A DNA stretch of 64,000 nucleotides from assembly GCA_037176905.1 (NCBI GenBank), contig JBBBWG010017001.1:16920-80919 (forward strand). The letters are read 5' to 3'. This document shows, in pieces, positions 59,801 through 64,000 of this stretch; positions within the stretch are counted from its first letter, which is position 1; each line of letters starts with the position of its first letter. The stretch comes from Azolla pinnata (lineage: Eukaryota; Streptophyta; Polypodiopsida; Salviniales; Salviniaceae). The position numbers were made by a program, and so were the translations under genes. Under the pieces are notes generated by a model, which was not told where the DNA came from, did no database searches, and saw nothing but the letters and a program-made list of their open reading frames with translations.

Positions 59801-60653
59801 CCATCTGAGATACATGCTGGAACGATTGGTGGAAGATTGGGATATAACTGGCGATTTCGTGTCTCTAGTCTATTCCTGGTGTGCCCCAAATCAAGGAAGG
59901 GTACAACCCAGCAGCATGGATGCTTGATGTGAGTTCTTCATCAGCCGAGGCTCGCTGCGGCATCGATTTTGCTCAATTCTACAAAAACTCTCCTCTCTAC
60001 ACGTATGACTCCTCGAATCTCAAGCTTCAAAATGGAGTTTTTATATTAGTCACATTTGGTAATGTATATTCATTCAAGTGTACGTTTGCCACCGAGCAGA
60101 TCTACTGAAGAGCTGGTGGAGCAGCTGAGTACCCCTCCTGCGAATTCCAAAGATCTCTTTTTCACAACCAAATACTCGCAAAGCTTTTGGGAGCAATGCA
60201 TGGCTTGCTTTTGGAAGCAGCATTGGTCATACTGGCAGAATCCTTACTACAACGCCGTGCGGTTAATGTTCACCGTTGCAATAGCGTTGCTTTTCGGATC
60301 AACATTCTGGGGGCTTGGTCGAAAGAGGTGAGAAATGGTCCTCTATTCTCTTCACATTGGTTGTTGGGGAATCGTTTTTGCGAGCTGCCGAATTTACTAT
60401 CGATTCGAATCGTATGCATGCAGGGGAACGGTTCAGGACATCAGTAATCTGATGGGTGCACTGTATGCGGCAACCTTGTTCCTCGGGTTCAGTAATTCAA
60501 CCACCGTCCAGCCTGTGGTGGGGATCGAGAGAACTGTTTTCTATCGAGAGAGGGGAGCAGGGATGTACTCTGCATTGGCATATGCATTTGCCCAAGTAAG
60601 TGATGTTTTGTACACACATACATTTTGTTGCAGAACACAAAGATGAAGAAGAA

Positions 60654-60684
<31 letters not shown>

Positions 60685-61497
60685 GTGGTGGTGATGCTAT
60701 CCTAATGCTTTGAGTTACATCCTGTATGTGTGTATGCAGGCAGCGATCGAGGTTCCTTACGTGTTTGCTCAGACACTATTGTATGTTCCTATCCTGTATG
60801 CGATGATCAGCTTCGATTGGACAGCACCCAAGTTTTTCTACTTCTTCTTCTTCACTTTCTTCATCCTCCTCTGCTTCACCTACTATGGCATGATGAGCGT
60901 CGCGATCACGCCCAGCCTGAATTTCTCGACGATCATCTCCTCCGCTTTCTTCAGCTTTTGGAACCTGTTCTCAGGCTTCATGATTCCCCGGCTGGTATGT
61001 GTTTCTTTTGCTTCCTAGAAGAAAAAACAAAACCACCACCATGAATGGCGCGAAAACAAACGAATCGAACTTCGGAGCACCCAGTACCCATTTTGAATAC
61101 GATTTATGCATATAACCAGTCCATTGAAGCAGAAAACGAATTGAATTTACCCATTTTGATTATTTATGCATATAACCTCATCTATGCAATCATGCTCTGG
61201 AGTCTGAATAATGGTGTGCAGGATATTCCTGTATGGTGGAGATGGTACTACTGGGCAAATCCCATTTCATGGTCGCTCTACGGATTGATCGGTTCGCAGC
61301 TTGCAGATGACAACACGCTGCTGATAAACCCTGACCTGATTGGCAAGCAGCAAACTGTCAAGCAGTTTGTGGAGCAGAATTTTGGATACCACTACAGTTT
61401 TCTATGGGCAGTGGCTGTGGTGCACGTGGGGATGCCCTTGCTCTTCATATTTGTGTTCGCTTACGGCGTGAAGAGGTTCAATTTCCAGAAACGGTGA
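53833..61497 (+). CDS. Full-size PDR-type ABC transporter (ABCG), paralog 2
   Basis: 24 exons: 53833-54170, 55125-55245, 55383-55465, 55564-55648, 55753-55912, 56024-56100, 56176-56229, 56309-56399, 56505-56806, 56912-57193, 57294-57610, 57678-57838, 57933-58036, 58208-58370, 58458-58541, 58648-58781, 58869-59204, 59293-59583, 59708-59791, 59869-60002, 60100-60327, 60424-60595, 60740-60994, 61222-61497. Together 1443 residues plus stop. Exons 2-23 have exactly the same lengths and phases as paralog 1; only exons 1 (three bases shorter) and 24 (six longer) differ. Motifs: Walker [56 protein letters not shown]-terminus RFNFQKR. No frame damage, so both copies look functional. Divergence concentrates in TMD2 and the C-terminal exon, where substrate specificity could differ. 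Introns are mostly compact. Confidence 0.96.
54171..55060. repeat. Intron 1 repeats of PDR gene 2
   Basis: ATGT tract at the donor, then about seven ~34-36 bp units (CATCCGGACATGCACGGATG with CATGCGC or CATGCCC; about 54255-54500), then three ~110-bp units around TACCGTGCTTTCGTGGATGC (about 54665-54870). The intron ends with two copies of TGTGTTTCTAAACATTG. Confidence 0.8.
60650..60700. repeat. (GAT)n/(GGT)n in intron 22 of PDR gene 2
   Basis: GATGATGAT run followed by GGTGGTGGTGATG, at the position equivalent to the GAT run in paralog 1. Confidence 0.85.
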
Positions 61498-61551
61498 AAG
61501 CTGGTACACAAACTGCAAACACTCTCCAAAACCTAAAAACCAAAATCTTAA

Positions 61552-61569
61552 CCCTAACCCTAACCCTAA
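61552..61569 (+). repeat. (CCCTAA)3 tract 54 bp after PDR gene 2 stop
   Basis: Three CCCTAA units followed by ACCCC, in the presumed 3'UTR, parallel to the tract after paralog 1. Confidence 0.85.
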
Positions 61570-62560
61570 ACCCCATGTCCGTAATGTACATAGTATCCTG
61601 CCAATCCAAGCATTAGAGCTCGATCGAATGTTGCGGCAGAAAAACATTCCCTTGGGCTGAGGTCATTACATTGTTTTAGAGCAGCTTGCCTGATCACCTG
61701 ATCTACCATCAGCTCTCATCAGAGAATCAGAATTTATCATCAGAATTCAGATTCATTCCCTAACATTTGCTTGCCTGATCCAAACTGCAACACTCTACAG
61801 AAGCCGGATTCAATCCTTATGTCACATAAATAAAACAATGCAGGAAGAAATGAACAAAAAATAAGAGTTTTGGAAATCAGAGCTGCTGTTATGTAAAGAG
61901 CAAATGTGTGTTAAGCAAGGAACTTGAAAATCTTTAATCTTGTGAAGCAATTTGGTATATTAACTTGAAAATCTTTAATCTTGTGAAGCAATTTTGTATA
62001 TTAACTTGAAAATCTTTAATCCTCTGAAGCAATTTGGTATATTGTTACTATCAATGAGGAATGGGTCACCAACAAGTCCACACTACCACCAATTTCCGAG
62101 ATTGTATATTGACTGATTGGTTTTTGGCGATTGAACTCGATTCATTTCGACAAGAGTATGATAGTAGGTGCAGGTTGTATGCACTCTCCCAATCTTTGGC
62201 TCTTTCCAGTGCTTTTTAATCATGATAATGCATACATGGATTTAGGCCACGGATAAGAACGTAAAGGAATATAATTAATTTGGCTTGCTAATGGATTTAG
62301 GTTTCTGATGGGGCTTGTGCTCTAGGATTTAGGGTTTGATTTGTCATACTGACCAATATAAGCCAATTTCCGCAATGGAATCAATTCTAACTCCTCATAC
62401 CAGACACCTACAATAGACAAGGGCATCAGCAACTGTGTGTCTAGACATCGGGCCATGACAGATTGACATGCTGGAATCGCACCTTGATTGTGGGCCCTTT
62501 TGGATCCTCCCACATCAGTTCCAGACACAAGGCCAGTATTTTGAAACCTAGGAATCATGG
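61570..62560. other. Intergenic stretch between convergent PDR genes
   Basis: No gene seen. Contains a 41-bp unit (AACTTGAAAATCTTTAATC through TGAAGCAATTTGGTATATT) repeated three times at about 61921-62045. Confidence 0.5.
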
Positions 62561-62564
62561 TCAT

Positions 62565-62890
62565 CAATCTACGCATGCATGCATGCACGGATGCTACACC
62601 ATTCAATATTCATGCAGTCTATGTAAATCTATGTATGTATGTATGTATGTATGTATGTAGGTATGCATGTATGAAAGGAAATAGAACCTGTATTGAAGCA
62701 AATCTATGTATTGATGCATGTATCGATGCCTGTATGGAGGCACGTACGCATCCAGGCATGCCATGCCATCCATGTGTGCATGCATCCACGCATTCATTGC
62801 ATACGTGCATGCGTGGATGCATGTGTGGATGCATATGCATGGATAAACGCATATTCTGTATGTATGTATGTATGTATGCAGCATGTACAT
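62565..62890. repeat. ATGC/TGTA array
   Basis: Same composition as the intron 1 arrays of the PDR genes, and located on the intron side of the exon 1 relic at 62990-62903, so it is probably the remnant of that intron. Confidence 0.7.
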
Positions 62891-62902
62891 GGATGGAGCT
62901 TA

Positions 62903-62990
62903 CCTGGAAATGGAAACCCTCGTTGTCATCTGCTTAGGATCTTGTCGTTGAATCGCTGCTTGTCGAGGAAGCCCAAGCTTCGGAGGTTAA
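62903..62990 (-). pseudogene. Relic of a PDR/ABCG first exon
   Basis: Read on the minus strand, RSLGFLDKQRFNDKIL matches [16 protein letters not shown] of both complete PDR genes. It is followed by an in-frame stop after a deletion that removed the RVVEEDN coding region, then a shortened remainder ending at CCAG|GTAAGC, the place of the exon 1 donor. The 5' part of the exon is missing. This shows a further PDR copy, now dead, on the minus strand beyond the 3' end of gene 3. Confidence 0.7.
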
Positions 62991-63555
62991 GACATTATGT
63001 GCATACTAATCTTATCATCTGCATCTCAAATTGCTATATACATTCACCGCATTTGAAGCATCAATTTATATGCACTATAAAGTATCATTACCACTATCCT
63101 CAGTCGATAGACTGATTAACAAGTTGATTAGAGAAACACCATAAGCCACTTCTATTATGTGAAAAGCTGACAGATTTTGGTGGTAGTTTGCTAAACTTTC
63201 CCTTATTAGACAACAATTATCTTGTAATAATGAAATTCAGCAATTATCTGAACTGCAGAATGCACTCAGAATACACAAGAATAGTGGGTAGGAGATACCA
63301 TTATTTAGCAGCGATTACGGGTATGAAACACCAATCAATCTGAACTGAGATTAGGGGTTTGGGTTCTGAGAGAAACCAATCATGGCTGGAACTCTATTCC
63401 CTTGCCTTCTAACAACATGGAACGGGCGATATATCCAGCCATGGTTTGAGCAAAATGCTCACCAACGGAAAGATGGATTGATGGGATTGATGGATTGATG
63501 AGTAGATGCATAATGGAAGGGATCGATGGATTGATGGGGAGGTGCATAATGCGCC
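62991..63555. other. 3' flank of PDR gene 3
   Basis: No gene is seen. Contains a short imperfect repeat GATTGATGGGATTGATGGAT at about 63475-63540, just after the gene 3 stop. Confidence 0.4.
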
Positions 63556-63831
63556 TCAGCGTTTCAAAAAATTGAGCTTTTTGATACCATATGCAAAAAC
63601 GAATACGAACAGTAAAGGCATCAGCACATGAACAGCTGCAACTACCCCCAGGAAATCATACTTAAACCCGAAGATGTCCTCCAAATAAGACTTGACTGAT
63701 GGTTGCTGCCCAACACTGTCTGGATTGTTGACAAGAGTAGTTACATCCCCTAATTGAGATGTCATCAATCCATACACTGACCATGACATTGGATCTGCCC
63801 AGTAATACCATCTCCACCACTTTGGGATGCT
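63556..63831 (-). CDS. PDR-type ABC transporter (ABCG), gene 3, last exon only
   Basis: The minus-strand exon starts after acceptor GGTGCAG at 63831 and runs 91 codons to TGA at 63558-63556. It is homologous to exon 24 of both complete genes and has the same length as that of paralog 2. It begins [20 protein letters not shown], contains YLEDIFGFKYDFLGVVAAVH and a final transmembrane helix, and ends KKLNFLKR. The rest of the gene lies beyond the window's right edge. Orientation is convergent with paralog 2. Within this exon there is no sign of decay. Confidence 0.92.
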   Translation of the reverse strand, partial: SIPKWWRWYYWADPMSWSVYGLMTSQLGDVTTLVNNPDSVGQQPSVKSYLEDIFGFKYDFLGVVAAVHVLMPLLFVFVFAYGIKKLNFLKR

Positions 63832-64000
63832 CTGCACCATCCATGGAAGCGAAGAAAAAGAGTAAGCCAGAAGGAAAATTAGATGCAATGTCATGAATCT
63901 AAAGCCCTCAAGGTATATATACAACATGGATATGTACAATATTTCTCAACAAATGTATTTTGCAAGAACCCACAACTTGTTTTTTTACGTGTTTCCTTCT

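Overview
This is nuclear DNA from a flowering plant. Genes have many short GT-AG introns, and the three recognisable loci are plant-type families: a HECT ubiquitin ligase of the UPL3/UPL4 clade, an EDR2-C (DUF1336) protein, and full-size PDR/ABCG transporters. The transporter genes have a GC-rich first exon followed by AT-richer internal exons, a gradient common in monocots; I cannot place the species. Telomere-like tracts here are TTAGGG-type, not the usual plant TTTAGGG, but they are interstitial and are weak taxonomic evidence. Three runs of exactly 100 N mark scaffold gaps, each inside or beside tandem repeats.

Layout. 1-7.7 kb: TTAGGG-rich repeats, the first exon of one small unrecognised gene (1561-1779, minus), and a paralogous two-exon gene for a 92-residue protein (6884-5450, minus). 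About 580-750 bp upstream of the latter start lies a dense array of CACGTG G-box/ABRE-like elements. 9.6-11.9 kb (minus): a seven-exon gene, assembled from splice sites and phase, for a 226-residue protein with a plastid-transit-like N-terminus and no family I recognise. 13.7-15.4 kb: ATGC/TGTA arrays and a GAA-rich minisatellite. 15.6-25.8 kb (plus): the UPL3/UPL4-like ligase, 17 coding exons, 1787 residues. 26-28 kb: dispersed fold-back and tandem repeats. 28-36.3 kb (plus): the EDR2-C gene, with a probable 5'UTR intron and a decayed tandem copy of its last exon. 36.7-41 kb: repeats and no supported gene. 41.1-50.1 and 53.8-61.5 kb (plus): two intact tandem PDR transporters, 24 exons each, 1442 and 1443 residues, identical intron phases. 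63.6 kb (minus): the last exon of a third, convergent PDR gene running off the window, with a truncated relic of a PDR first exon at 62.9 kb.

Working together. The genes do not form an operon-like unit. The PDR cluster is a local tandem family whose duplicated block also carried ATGC arrays (upstream and in intron 1) and a short CCCTAA tract just after the stop codon. Paralog 1 has gained tandem-repeat expansions in at least three introns and a duplicated, decoy 3' splice site in a fourth, while its reading frame stays intact. Much of the rest is low-complexity repeat that yields long spurious reading frames rich in C, H, M, Y and T.
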